A program made the translations under genes and the position numbers. A stretch of DNA of 64,000 nucleotides from Orientallactaga sibirica. Lineage: Eukaryota > Chordata > Mammalia > Rodentia > Dipodidae. The stretch lies in assembly GCA_036365145.1 (NCBI GenBank), contig JAEOAD010001365.1, forward strand, positions 704,501 through 768,500. The letters are read 5' to 3'. A model generated the notes under the pieces. It searched no databases. It was not told where the DNA came from and saw nothing but the letters and a program-made list of their open reading frames with translations. Position 1 is the stretch's first letter. The number at the start of each line of letters is the position of its first letter. Positions 43,537-53,999 of the stretch are shown one piece after another.

Positions 43537-43964
43537 CTGGGCTGCCGTGGTGTGTCTCGGCTGCATCCAGCTATGTTTGGAGGGGTGCTAGAGCCTGAGG
43601 TGTACACCTTCGGCCGGTAGCCCTTGTTTTGGCTGGCAACTGCAGGAGCTGGGGAGACCTCCCGTCGCCGGTCTGTATGGTGGGGCCGCCCAGCTGCCTC
43701 CCGGCCCCCTCCACAAAGGCCCATACTTCCTGGGGGCTTGTGTGGCTTGGTGGTCCGCGGCACCTTGGCCAGAGACATGCAGCTGGGGCTGGAGGTGTAA
43801 AGTGTGGTGTCGATGCCGCTGTCGCTGGAGCCACCCTTAGAGAGTGGGTCCTGCTCTGGCTCTAGAGGGTCCAGAGGGTCAAACCAGCGGTCATCACTGT
43901 GGCTGCTGGAGGCATTGCTGGACAGGGTATTGCTGCTGGAATGGCTTGAGTACTGAGTTTCACT
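43537..43964 (-). CDS. SIPA1L3: SIPA1L3 eighth-from-last coding exon (DSGIDT motif)
   Basis: The largest exon here, 428 bp, 142 whole codons plus two bases. Acceptor TTCCAG precedes AGT in phase 0; it ends AG before GTAAGG. It opens with the serine-rich SETQYSSHSSSNTLSS and holds SSHSDDRWFDPLDPLEPEQD, an acidic linker. DSGIDT is encoded at 43806-43823, then TLYTSSPSCMSL. In the paralogue SPAR (SIPA1L1) the same motif is the Plk2-primed degron read by beta-TrCP, so this protein may be turned over in the same way. The rest is basic, Ser/Pro-rich and probably disordered. Confidence 0.96.
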
Positions 43965-44039
43965 CTGGAAGGCAAGGGAGGTGTGTTATTCAGGCCCTTC
44001 TGCCCTAGTGCTGCTACCCAAGAGCCAGACAGGCTATAT

Positions 44040-44100
44040 TCTGGCCAGCCCCCCTTATTAATAGGTCATGTTATCTTGGGCAAGTGATTTACCTTCTCTG

Positions 44101-44140
<40 letters not shown>

Positions 44141-44390
44141 AGGTAGGGTCTCACTCTGGCTCAGGCTGACCTGGACTTCACTATGTAGTCTCAAGGTGGC
44201 CTTGAACTCTCAGCGATCCTCCTACTTCTGCCTCCCGAGTGCTGGGATTAAAGGCGTGCTCCACCACGCCTGGCTTTCTGCCTCAGTTTTTACAAGTGTA
44301 CAACAAGTCTATGATTAAACAACCCTGCCTCATGGGGTGCTCAGGGGAACAAAAACGCATTATGTAGATAGGAGATTCCCACATCTTAAA
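44040..44390 (+). repeat. MIR SINE split by a B1
   Basis: MIR pieces 44060-44104 (TTATCTTGGGCAAGTGATTT) and 44277-44390 (CTGCCTCAGTTTTTACAAG, CTGCCTCATGGGGTGCTC) flank a reversed B1 (44105-44276) with a 35-T run. TCTGCCTC is repeated at both joins. Confidence 0.8.
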
Positions 44391-44449
44391 TTCATGTCTC
44401 AAGCTGAAGTGTTGTAGGGGCCCTTTTCCAAATCTGGCTCTTCCACTTT

Positions 44450-44615
44450 TTTTTTCTTTTTTTCTTTTTCTTTTTTGAGGTAGGATCTCATTCCAGCTCA
44501 GGCTGACCTGGAATTCACTATGTTGTCTCAGGGTGGCCTCAAACTCATGGAGCTCCTCCTACCTCTGCCTCCCAAGAGCTGGGATTAAAGGCCTGCGCCA
44601 CCATGCCCAGCTCTC
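44450..44615 (-). repeat. B1 SINE
   Basis: Reversed B1 with a TTTTTC-rich tail, ending CCATGCCCAGCT. Confidence 0.92.
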
Positions 44616-45680
44616 CACCTTTTCAGCACCTGCTGGAGCCCTGGACACACTCACTTTGCAAAAATACTCAGGACCTACCACTTTGGCATCCTGTCCATCA
44701 CTGCCTCCCCCCACTGGGCTTCCTCCCCATCCCCTCTCTTCAGATTTGTTCCTCAAATATAGCCAAAAAGAAGCTCTGAGCTTCTGTGTCAGATCATGTC
44801 CCTTTCCTGCTCACAACTCTCCTGTGGCCCTATATGACTCAGGGGACAACTGAGTCCTCACCACAGTGCATGAGGCCTTGATGGTCTGGCCCATGTTTTG
44901 GTCTCTAACTTCATCTCTCTCTATACCTCTAGATTACTTCTGCTCCAGTCACATGCTTGATTACTCCTTACTTCACCTAATGTTTTAGCTTTAAGGGTAT
45001 TTCCAACAAGGGCTTTGCTGACCACACACCCTTAATGCACACTTTATGAGCATGTCTGCCACTCTGCTTCTTTAATTGACCTTTGTTTTTATTTCATAGC
45101 AAAGGCTCAGTTTTGATTCCTCAGTGCATGCATATAAAGCTAGATGCATGAAGTGGCACATATATCTGCAGTTTCTTTGCAGTGGCAACAGGACCTGGTG
45201 TGCCCATTCTCTCTCTGACCACAAACAAAAGAATTAAGCATTTATTTGTGTGTTTACGGGAGTGCCTGTGCTACAGCACACATGTGGAGGTCAGAAGTAA
45301 CACTGAGGTGTCTGTGCTCTTCTTCCACTCCACCTTCTTTGACACAGGGTCTCTTGCTGCTACAAATGAACACTAGTCTTGCTGGCTCTGCCTCCCATCT
45401 CAAGTACACTGGGATCAGAGACACATGCATCAATCTGGGTGCTGGGGAGGCTGAACTTAGTTTGGGAAACTCTGCAAGCAGGTACCTTGAATCACTAACC
45501 CATCTCTCCAGTCCTGTAAAGACTGCTTGTTAGTGTCATAAAATGCTTGTTTATCTGTGACTTATTTCCCCCATCAGGATATCAGCTTCTTGAAGATAGC
45601 AGCTCTTCTGCCTTCTTTATTACTATAGTCCCAAGGCTTATCATGTGCCAAGAGCAAGCTAGACACTTAGGACTACATTT
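44616..45680 (+). repeat. L2 LINE fragments interrupted by tRNA SINEs
   Basis: Forward L2 at about 44790-45100 (ATGAGGCCTTGATGGTCTGG, ACTTCTGCTCCAGTCACATG) and 45540-45670 (TGTTTATCTGTGACTTATTT, TTGAAGATAGCAGCTCTTC). Between them lie a worn forward DIP-like SINE 45105-45235 and an old reversed B2/B3-like SINE 45245-45520 ending ACCCATCTCTCCAGTCC. Confidence 0.6.
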
Positions 45681-46285
45681 TCCAGCCTCTTTTGTGAGGT
45701 GGAGTCTTGGCCATTACAATGCAAGTGGAAGTGATTCATGGTACCTCAGGCCTGGGCTAAAATACTCCCACATGAACCTTTCTCCTTGCCACTACAATGA
45801 TACAAGGACCCAGCAGGAGACTCAATAGAGGGCTTGGAGGCTCTGAGGAACAGCAGAGCCACAAGAGGGAGGGAGCCTGGGTCCCTGATTCATCCTGTGC
45901 AATGCTGCTCACTGAAGACCTACGCTGTGTTACAGGAGAGAAAACGGACCTTCTATGGTTGAGGTCACTGAGATTCAGGGACTACAGATGCACTTGTTCA
46001 TCTACCAGGACTGATGTAAATAAAGAGGAAACTGAGGCTCAGGAGGGACTAGGCTGGGAGGACTGGAGCCAGGATGTGAAGCTTGCTGGCTCTAACTCCA
46101 GAGCAGGTATTCAGGCCCTGTGGAGTAGAAGGTGGCCAATGGTGGAAGATGTGTTCAAGTGCTGTGCAGGGGCCACACTCAGGGAAATCTGCCTAGCCCT
46201 GAGCAGCCTAGTGCCCAGAAAAGTCATCAGCTAACAACTAGCTAGCTCCCTCCCTGGGGTGGGGCGGGGTGAGGCACAGACTCAC
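45681..46285. other. Intron sequence, possible MIR remnant
   Basis: 46018-46090 (AGGAAACTGAGGCTCAGGAG) recalls the MIR core; the rest is not recognised. No exon other than that at 46286. Confidence 0.4.
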
Positions 46286-46404
46286 TTTGGAATGCCTGTT
46301 GGGGGAATCTTTGCCTGCTGCATCCTGCCTGGAGGCATGCTTGCTCCCGCTGCTTCCAGCCATGGCTGAGAGCCGGGCCTGGGCTGGCACGTGCCACAGA
46401 GGTT
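46286..46404 (-). CDS. SIPA1L3: SIPA1L3 ninth-from-last coding exon
   Basis: A 119-bp exon. Acceptor TTCCCACAG precedes AA, completing a glutamate split as G|AA; 39 whole codons end TCC AAA before GTGAGT, phase 0. It begins PLWHVPAQARLSAMAGSSG and ends DSPNRHSK. The PLWHVPAQARLS block is what I recall as conserved in SIPA1L3. The serine- and lysine-rich second half probably lacks fixed structure. The adjacent introns (2.3 and 5.3 kb) are both relatively SINE-poor near the exon. Confidence 0.95.
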
Positions 46405-46549
46405 CTGTGGGAAAATAGGAGATATACCAGTGGTTAGGGGTGATGCAGGCCAGGGCCTGAAGAATGGCTTTAAATATGGTTGCATGGTCCTTCTCCTTGA
46501 CCAACCTATCTGTTTGCACAAGTCATGGCCCATCCATGTATGCATCAGG

Positions 46550-46700
46550 CTATAGCAGCACTCTGTAGCAGGGGATATTTACTGAGTACTTACTGTGTGC
46601 CAGGCACCATCCTGAGACCTTTAGGTGGGTGAACTTAGTGAAGCCACACAGCAGTCTGCCCTCATTCTTCCCTGAGGAGGCTGAGCACAGTTAACACTTT
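46550..46700 (+). repeat. MIR SINE
   Basis: TTTACTGAGTACTTACTGTG followed by TGCCAGGCACCATCCTGAGA is the diagnostic MIR 5' core; 3' parts are worn. Confidence 0.78.
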
Positions 46701-46824
46701 CTGGCCACCTGTATCTCATCTTTAGTAAATTACTTGTCTTTCTCCCTCCCCCATTTTTCTATGGGACTGATTGATTTTATCTTAGTGATTTTTGTTTTCC
46801 TTCTTTTCCCCTCCCTTTTTTGAT

Positions 46825-46940
46825 ATTTGAGACAATGCCTCACCACATAGCCCAGGCTGGCTTTGAACTCACTTCAATCCTCCTACCTCAGCCTCTTGAG
46901 CACTGGGATTACAGACATGAGCCACCATGCCCAGCTGCAT
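46825..46940 (-). repeat. Old B1-like SINE
   Basis: CTCACCACATAGCCCAGGCT through CCACCATGCCCAGCTG; diverged and without a clear tail. Confidence 0.75.
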
Positions 46941-47114
46941 GCATTAGCTTGTTGTACAGTTCCAATACTACTGCGAGATACTACCTCCAATAGAAAAGAG
47001 AGATTGTCAAGACTCAGACTGAGTAACTGGAAAAAGGACACATATATCAGAAAGAGATAAGCAGTGGAGGGAGGGCTAATCAAAATCTAAAAGGATATAA
47101 TAAGTCATCTAGAA

Positions 47115-48155
47115 ACCTACTTTTCTGGACAATGGAACACACAAAAGCAATAGATTGTTACTAGACAATTTTCAGTGCCAGGGATGAAATACCTTCCAGT
47201 TAGTTGTTGGCCAGGGAGGTCACATATACCCCCAAATCATTATAGGCCATTGCCGAGGCCTTGGTTTCCCACCAGGAATAGATGGTAAGACCCTATTGCT
47301 GAAGACTCCACATACTTGGACTGCAAGATCACTGAGAAATCCTGCTAGAGCTGAGTTGAAAGCCTCTTCCATGTGGACCAGCTAACAGAAAGCTGGAAAA
47401 TGCTAGCTCCATGTAGTTCAATGGGAGAGAGAGAAATCACCAGTGGAGATACTCAACAGTGAGCACTGCAAACTCTAAATTTGGCCAGCGAGGCCAAATG
47501 AGCCAACAGGTGCAATAGTGGCATGTCTGTTATAGGGGAAACTAACCGCTCTCTAATTGGACTGGAGGCCTGCTCCATGGCAGGGAATACATCCCTGATA
47601 ATGAAAACCTACAACAGGGGTAGTCATGAGCTCTAGGGGTGTAACGTCTGCTGGTGTCTGGCTAAATGTTATATACTATGCTCACCAAACTGCCCAGTAA
47701 GCACTCTTCTTAATGTCCAAACCCATATTTTAATGCTACTCTCATTTTTGGTTAGAGAAGCTTCTCTTTTCAGATGGTGGTGACCTTGGATGACTCAGAA
47801 GGCACCATGGTGCTGAGAAGAAGTGACAGAGGAGTGCTCAGCACTCAAACATCTCTAACACATCTTCCAAGGCTCAAGGTCCATTGCGGGAGAAGTGGGA
47901 CTCTTTACAACATGCTCCTCCAGACACAAAATGGCTGGATATCCATGACCTTGCAGTGCTTGAAACTACCTACACAAGACCATCATAATAGGAGGAAAAG
48001 ATGATGACATCAAAATTAAAAGAGAGACTGATTGAGGGGGAGGGGATATGATGGAGAGTGGAGTTGCAAAGGGGAAAGTGGGGGGAGGGAGGGAAGTACC
48101 ATGGGATATTGTCTACAGTTAAGGAAGTTGTCAATTAAAAAAAAAAAAAAAAAGA
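47115..48155 (+). repeat. L1-type 3' end, long copy
   Basis: About 1 kb of the LINE 3' segment. Begins near ACTTTTCTGGACAATGG, includes CAGTGCCAGGGATGAAATAC, TTAGAGAAGCTTCTCTTTTC (47752), GATGATGACATCAAAATTAA and GGGGGGAGGGAGGGAAG, ending in an A-rich tail 48137-48155. With 57375 it shows the most 5' sequence of the family in this window. Confidence 0.72.
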
Positions 48156-48159
48156 AAAA

Positions 48160-48595
48160 GAAGAGATAGGCAGGAAGTGGAACAGAGGTTAGAGCCTTGC
48201 TTGTCCAGCTCCCACCCTGCTGGGCTCTTTTGCTCACTAGTGACAAGGTAAGGGCTTGGAAAGCAGAAGTACTTATTCTCCTAACTGTCCTGGGGTTAAT
48301 GGCTTAGCAGGCATAATTTCCCCAGGCATTTCACTAAATCCCCAAACTACCCTGAAAGGAGAGATACTTAGGACACTGCTGGGGGATAGGGTGACCACAG
48401 AGGTTCTATGCCTGACCCAGAACTCACTGAAGCTGAGGGCAGGGCAGGACAGCCCAGGCTGCTGTGGGTGCCATGCTACTACAGGGAAAGCAGGCCTGGG
48501 TAACAGCAGACATCTTCCCAACCTGGGTGCTCCATGGCACAGGAAACGTCCATACCTTATAGGTGGTGTGGGAAGGAGGACTCCAGGAACCCAGT
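48160..48595. other. Intron sequence, nothing recognised
   Basis: Repeat-free; its open frames have no splice-site context that would support an exon. Confidence 0.5.
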
Positions 48596-48790
48596 TATGC
48601 CACTCATCAATAAGATTTGGGCAAGCAACCACCTTTCTGTGCCTTAGCTGCCTCATCTCTGCACGGGCAGTCACAGTACCTACTCTGTTGTGTCCCTACA
48701 GTGACTCAGTGGGAAGAAATGTGATTACCTAGTCCAGTGCCAGGCATATGGCAAGCATACAAGCAGGCTGCTAATATTATGACTGTCTCA
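48595..48790 (+). repeat. MIR SINE, well preserved
   Basis: GGGCAAGCAACCACCTTTCT, GTGCCTTAGCTGCCTCATCT, CACAGTACCTACTCTGTTGT and CAGTGCCAGGCATATGGCAA follow the MIR 3' half in order. Confidence 0.82.
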
Positions 48791-48908
48791 TCAAGTCTGG
48801 GTGAAACCTTGTGTTTGCTGTATCTTCTGGTCCTTGCCACCCTCCCTGGATATCCTTTTTCTGGGTCTTCAATATGTTCCAGACTTACTGATGATTTCTC
48901 AACACAGA

Positions 48909-48911
<3 letters not shown>

Positions 48912-48959
<48 letters not shown>
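48912..48959. repeat. (GT)24 microsatellite
   Basis: An uninterrupted 48-bp GT run, likely polymorphic and able to form Z-DNA. Confidence 0.98.
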
Positions 48960-48960
<1 letters not shown>

Positions 48961-49534
48961 TGTCCTTATAGCAAGGTTCCAGGGAAGTGAGAGAGGACTC
49001 AAGTCTTAGGGGATAGGAGGGAAGAAAGGGGGAAAACAGCAAGTTTCTGTGACACCCATTTGGGGCCTATGGTGAATGCCGGAAAAAAATTCCCTCCACA
49101 TTTTACACATTGGTATAATGAAACAGCCAAGCAACACTCTTCTTTTTCTGAACTGAGTGGGAAAGGGCAAGAGATACACAAATCTGTCGTGGAGGCAAGA
49201 TCACATCTGCAGGCAGTGCCAGGTAGAGCCAAGCCTGCTAATGAGGAGGGACAAAAGGTGTTACAAGCCTTTCAAGCAGTAGATGACTACTACTGACAGA
49301 ACACCTGCTTGCTGGAAGGCAAACTACTACTGTTGGTTCATGAAAATAGAACTACTCTGTCTTTGGCTCAGGAGAACCATGATATGGGATGCCATATTCT
49401 CCTGGCTGCTAATCCTGGCCAAGGGCCTGGTCACTCTCCCAGTTTGCTCAGAAACCCTCACACAGCCCCAGCCTCTAAGAAACACATCCCGCCCTTCCTC
49501 TAACACTTCATATATTGACTTGTCGTCTTTTTTA
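48960..49534. other. Intron sequence, nothing recognised
   Basis: Non-repetitive; no exon or RNA gene identified. Confidence 0.5.
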
Positions 49535-50130
49535 AAAAAGTATTTTATTTACTTATTAGAGAGAGAGAACAGAGAGAGAGAGAGGCAGATAGAGAGAAAA
49601 TGGGTGCAGGGCCTCTAACCACTACAAATGAACTCAAGATGAATGTGCCTCCTTGTGCATCTGGCTTTATGTGGGTACTGGGAAATTGAACCTGGGTCCT
49701 TTGGCTTTTCTGGCAAATACCTTAACCACTAAGCCATCTCTCCAGCTTCCCCCACTTTTTTTTTGAGGTAGGGTCTCACTTTGGCCTAGGCTGACCTGGA
49801 ATTCACTATGTAGTCTCAGAATGGCCTTGAACTCACAGCAATCCTCCTGGGATTAAAGGTGTGTGCCACCACGCCTGGATCCCCACTTTTAAAAGGCAGT
49901 ATCTCATGATCTCATGTAGCCCAACTGGCCTTAAATTCACTATCTAGCCAAGAATGAGGATGACCTTGAACTTCTGATCCTCCTGCCTCTACCTCTCAGA
50001 TTCTGGGATTACTACTGTTAGGTGTGCACCATCAAGCCTGGTTTATATGGTGCCTGGTATCAATCCCAAGGCTTCCTGCATGCTACATGAACATTCTACC
50101 AATTGAGCTGTATCCTAACCTGTTGTTTTC
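49535..50130 (-). repeat. Reversed DIP-like, B1 and worn tRNA SINEs
   Basis: DIP-like 49535-49745; B1 with an internal deletion 49748-49880; old B1-like 49885-50040; ID-like remnant 50045-50125. Confidence 0.82.
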
Positions 50131-50214
50131 CTTTTGAATTCATCCCACTGTTCATGTGTAGGTCCTCAGACTTTAACCAGGTTATGAGGTTTTTATAAAA
50201 GATTATGCTTAGCC

Positions 50215-50347
50215 GGGCGTGGTGGCGCACGCCTTTAATCCCAGCACTCAGGAGGCAGAGGTAGGAGGATCGCTGTGAGTTTGAGGCCAGCCTGGGCCAA
50301 AGTTAATTTCAGGTCAGCCTGGGCCTAGTGGTGAAATCTCGAAAAAC

Positions 50348-50382
<35 letters not shown>

Positions 50383-51130
50383 TTATGATTAACAAGTTAA
50401 TTCAAGAAGTTCAGGCACACAATTCATAATTATATTCCACAGTTCCATCAGTCATCAGAAAAATGCAAATTAGTCCAGATATGGAGTCATATGCCTCTAA
50501 TCTCAGCACTCAAGAAGTGGAGGCAAGATAATCATGGAGTCAAGGACAATCTTGACTACTTGAGACCCTATCTCAAACAAAATAAAACAAGACAAAACCA
50601 AAACCAAACAAAACAAGCACATTAGGACATCTGGGAGCGGTGGTTCACATCTGTGAGCCCAGTTCTCAGAAGGCGAAGCAGAAGGATCATGAGTTTGAGA
50701 GCGTTTGGGCTACATATTTTTTTTAAAAAAGATTTTATTTTTATTTATTTATTTGAGACAGAGAGATGGAAAGAGAGAGAGGGAGAGTAAGAACGGGTGC
50801 ACCAGGGCCTCCAGCCACTGCAAACGAACTCCAGACGCATGCGCCCTCTTGTGCATCTGGCTTATGTGGGACCTGGAGAATCGAACCAGGATCCTTAGGC
50901 TTCGCAGGCAAACACCTTAACTGCTAAGCCATCTCTCCAGCCCCCATTGGGCTACATATTTAGATCCTGTCTCAAAACAAGAAAACAAAGCTGGGCATGG
51001 TGGTGTATGCCTTTAATTCCAGCACTTGGGAGGCAGAGGTAGGAGGATTGATGTGAGTTAAGGACCAGCTTAGAACTAGAGTTCCAGGTCAGCCTAGATG
51101 TGAGTGATACCCTACCTCAAAAATAAGTAA
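50215..51130. repeat. SINE cluster with a DIP-like element inside a B1
   Basis: B1 forward 50215-50380 with a 32-A tail; old B1 forward 50470-50600; old B1 forward 50625-50985 split by a reversed DIP-like SINE (50720-50946), flanked by the 15-bp duplication TTGGGCTACATATTT at 50705-50719 and 50947-50961; B1 forward 50988-51130. Confidence 0.9.
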
Positions 51131-51560
51131 AGATAAAAGAGAAAACAATGGCAAAAAACACACAAACCCACCCCAGTGTGACAGCACATCTACTCCATCC
51201 ACTCCAATGGCTAAAACAAAGATGCTACTGAAGATATGAAGCTGTTAGAGCTCTTTATGTCACTGGTGGGACTGTAAAAATAGCCTATCACTTTGGGATA
51301 TAGTTTGGCAATTTCTTATAAAGCTAAACATATGACCCAGCCATTCTACTCTTAGATGCACATGTTCATGGAGAGACACTATTCCTGAGCAACGCAGAGA
51401 GGTCCCACCCAGGTGTCCCTCAGCATCAGGCTGGAGCACTCTAGTGGAATTCATTCAGACAATGGAATACTAAATACAGACACTGCACACTATATACAGT
51501 CACATGGTTAACTGCCACCAACACAATACTGAGCAACAGAAGCCAGAGGCACATGTGTAT
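50385..51560 (+). repeat. Ancient L1 ORF2 3' region, interrupted by SINEs
   Basis: 50385-50468 (CAGTCATCAGAAAAATGCAA) and 51150-51560 (GATATAGTTTGGCAATTTCT, ATGACCCAGCCATTCTACTC, GACAATGGAATACTAAATAC) match the end of L1 ORF2 and belong to one old copy. Frameshifted and decayed. Its right end is about 130 bp from the exon at 51691. Confidence 0.72.
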
Positions 51561-51690
51561 AACACACAGTGTGGTTCTACAGTCAGTGAAGTCCAAAGCC
51601 AGGCAAAGTGTGAAGGGAGGTTACCTGTCAGACCATCAGCTAGAGTGCCCACAGGGAAGGATGGATGGTGCTGGACCCAGGAGGCCCTAC

Positions 51691-51815
51691 CTGGCTTCTG
51701 GCGCTCCATGGTGCTTTCCTGGCTAGTCAGGCCACCTGAGGAGTCACCGCTGGACATTCCATCATGGGTGAAGTGGGGGTCAAAAGACAGCAGTGGGTGT
51801 GGGGCAGCTGCATAC
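51691..51815 (-). CDS. SIPA1L3: SIPA1L3 tenth-from-last coding exon
   Basis: The most 5' exon in the window, 125 bp. Acceptor TGTCTTATAG precedes G, which ends a codon split 2|1, most likely arginine as recalled for the protein; 41 whole codons end CCA G before GTAGGG. It begins YAAAPHPLLSFDPHFTHDGM and contains SSGDSSGGLTSQESTMERQ, a Ser/Gly-rich acidic run. It has no domain of known fold; in the family it lies between the PDZ domain and the SPAR C-terminal region. The acceptor uses UAG rather than CAG. Confidence 0.95.
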
Positions 51816-52745
51816 CTATAAGACAGTAAGGGGACACAGCGCAGGGTGAAGTACCATTGTGCCAACACCATGTGAGCCTGTGACTTGTAAACACTTGGGA
51901 GGTGCAGCTGTGGGTTGGATGAGCCAGCTAGAAATTGCTATTAACTGAGGCTCAGGAAAGAGACTCACCTGGGAAGAGTTCCAGAGAGGTGGCTGCAGGG
52001 AGAGTGTAGTCAGTTGGGCAGCTGCTCTGACCTTATGCAGGGTTCTGCCTCTAAGCTACGGAGATGGGAGCTACCTGGTCTTGTCAGGAGTTGCTGCCCC
52101 AGGCCCACTCTGAGTTATTTCTCTTTGAGGAAATTGTGGGTACAGGAGGCCCAGGGCTAGGTAATTTGGGTTTTGCACTTCATTGCTGTCCCTTGACCAG
52201 CCAGGTGCAATCATTTTGTAGCTAAGAGCTTATTTTCCTTGGTTGTCAAGAGGTGCCACCATACCCAGCAGAGAGAGAGAATATGAATGAGTGACTATGG
52301 GTGTGCAAGGGCCTCCAGCCACTGTAAATAAACTCCATATGCATGTGCCACCTTGTGCATCTGGCTTTAGGTGGTACTGGGGAATCAAACTTGGGTCCTT
52401 AGGCTTTGCAGAAAAGTACCTTAACCACTGAGCCATCTCTCCAGTACAAGTTAAGGGGTTTTAAAAAGTAGCTTCTAGTATCAAAGGAAAATGTCACCAG
52501 CCAGAAGACAGTGGAGAGCATCAGTGGTCATACACACATCTTCCTGATTAGAGAATCCCTACTGTACTTAAGTAGTGATGTGACCATCCAACAGACCACA
52601 TTCCTCAGGCTCCCTTGCTGTTCTGGCCAATGAAACATAATGAAAGTACCATTTCTGGCCAGGAAACCTGGATGGTGTGCTTTGGGTGCCTTTGTTGCAC
52701 TCTCTCCCTAAGGCTGCAGCTTGAGCAGCCCCTGTGGAGCTAGAG
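51816..52745. other. Intron with one DIP-like SINE
   Basis: A worn reversed DIP-like SINE lies at 52270-52446; 51816-52269 and 52447-52744 hold nothing I recognise. Confidence 0.6.
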
Positions 52746-53068
52746 CTGCCCTGGTGGTGCAGGTCTGTAATCCTAGCTACTTGAGAGGCTGAGACAGGAG
52801 AATGGCAAGTTTTAAGACCACAGCAACTTACTGAGACCCTGTCTCAAAATAAAAGTGAAAAGAGACTAAGGGTTTAGCTCAATGTTAGAATACTTGCCTA
52901 GAATCTGCCAGTGAGGACTGGGGTCATGACTCAGTGGTAGAAAGCCTGCCTAGAATCCACTAGTACGGGGTTGACGATGTTGCTAAGCGGTAGAGCACTT
53001 GTCCTAGAATTCAACAATGAGAGGCTGGGATTGTGGCTAAGGAGCTAAACATTCCATCAGTAAGAGGT
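52745..53068 (+). repeat. B1-dID-like SINE with about four tandem ID arms
   Basis: The B1-like half is 52745-52855 (GTCTGTAATCCTAGCTACTT, GAGACCCTGTCTCAAAATAA), as in dimeric B1-dID retroposons. Instead of one ID half it is followed by four arms of about 53 bp: 52858-52912, 52913-52965, 52966-53020 and 53021-53068. Three share a GCCTAGAATC-type core (TTGCCTAGAATCTGCCAGTG, GCCTAGAATCCACTAGTAC, TCCTAGAATTCAACAATG). Confidence 0.65.
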
Positions 53069-53214
53069 AGGGGTGGGGTGCGCATTGCAGAAATGGCCTG
53101 GTGCATGAGACCTTGAGCTCAGTCTCCTGTATGACAAGAAATAAAACTAAACCAAAATACAAACCAAGGAGCTGGGTCCTTAACAATGTGGGGCATAGGA
53201 AAAAAACTACTGAA

Positions 53215-53385
53215 TTTTTATTTGCATGTGTGCATGCATGCATTTGTGTGCACATGTACCAGGGGCTCTTGCTGCTACAAATGAGTGCCCTTTTGGTTTT
53301 ATGTGGTTGGCTAGGGAATTGAAGCCAGGCCACCAAGCTTTGCAAACAAGCACCTTTAATCATTGAGCCATTTCCCCAGTTCCAC
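53215..53385 (-). repeat. Old tRNA-type SINE
   Basis: TGCAAACAAGCACCTTTAAT and ATTGAGCCATTTCCCCAGTT form a reversed tRNA-like head; the body is worn and preceded by a GTGCATGCATG run. Confidence 0.6.
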
Positions 53386-53449
53386 CATTGTCTGTATCAT
53401 GCAGCTAGACCTAAACTGAACTGACAGGTTATCTTTGGCTAGACATATC

Positions 53450-53860
53450 TTTTTTTAAATTAAAAATTTTTTTATTGACAACTTTCATAATTGTAGACAA
53501 TAACCCATTAAAATTCCTTCCCTTCCCTTCCCCCACCTTCCCCTTTGCAATGCCACTCTCCATCACACCCCTCTGCCTTTCAATCTGTGTCTCTTTTATT
53601 TTGATATCATCTTTTCTTCCTATTATGATGGTCTTGTGTAGGTAGTGTCAGGCACTGAGAGGTCATGGATATCCAGACCAATTTGTGTCTGAATGATTAC
53701 ACTGGAAGCAGTCCTACCCTTCCTTTGGCTCTAACATTCTTTCTGCCACCTCTTCTGCAATGGACCCTGAGCCTTGGAAGGTGTGATAGAGATGCTGAGT
53801 ACTTCTCTGTCACTTCTCAGCACATGGTGCCATCTGAGTCCCACAGTGGCTAGACTTATC
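53450..53860 (-). repeat. L1-type 3' end, reversed copy
   Basis: The only copy of this LINE 3' segment in the opposite orientation. It starts with the reversed tail TTTTTATTGACAACTTTCAT and the CCTTCCCTTCCCCC pyrimidine strand, then TGATATCATCTTTTCTTCC and TCATGGATATCCAGACC. Confidence 0.72.
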
Positions 53861-53999
53861 TTACCAGGCTTCATCTCACCTACTGTTTCCATTCACGACA
53901 ACCTATACTGGCATAGGACATCTTGTTATCCCCATGCATATTGACTGACCTATATGGACAACTCATTGAGAAGCTGAATTTATCTGTATGGACCATTTT

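Noticed and set aside
48256..48732. 158-codon open frame on the plus strand and a 133-codon one on the minus strand
   Set aside because: Part of it is an MIR element; no flanking splice sites in a compatible phase and no recognisable domain.
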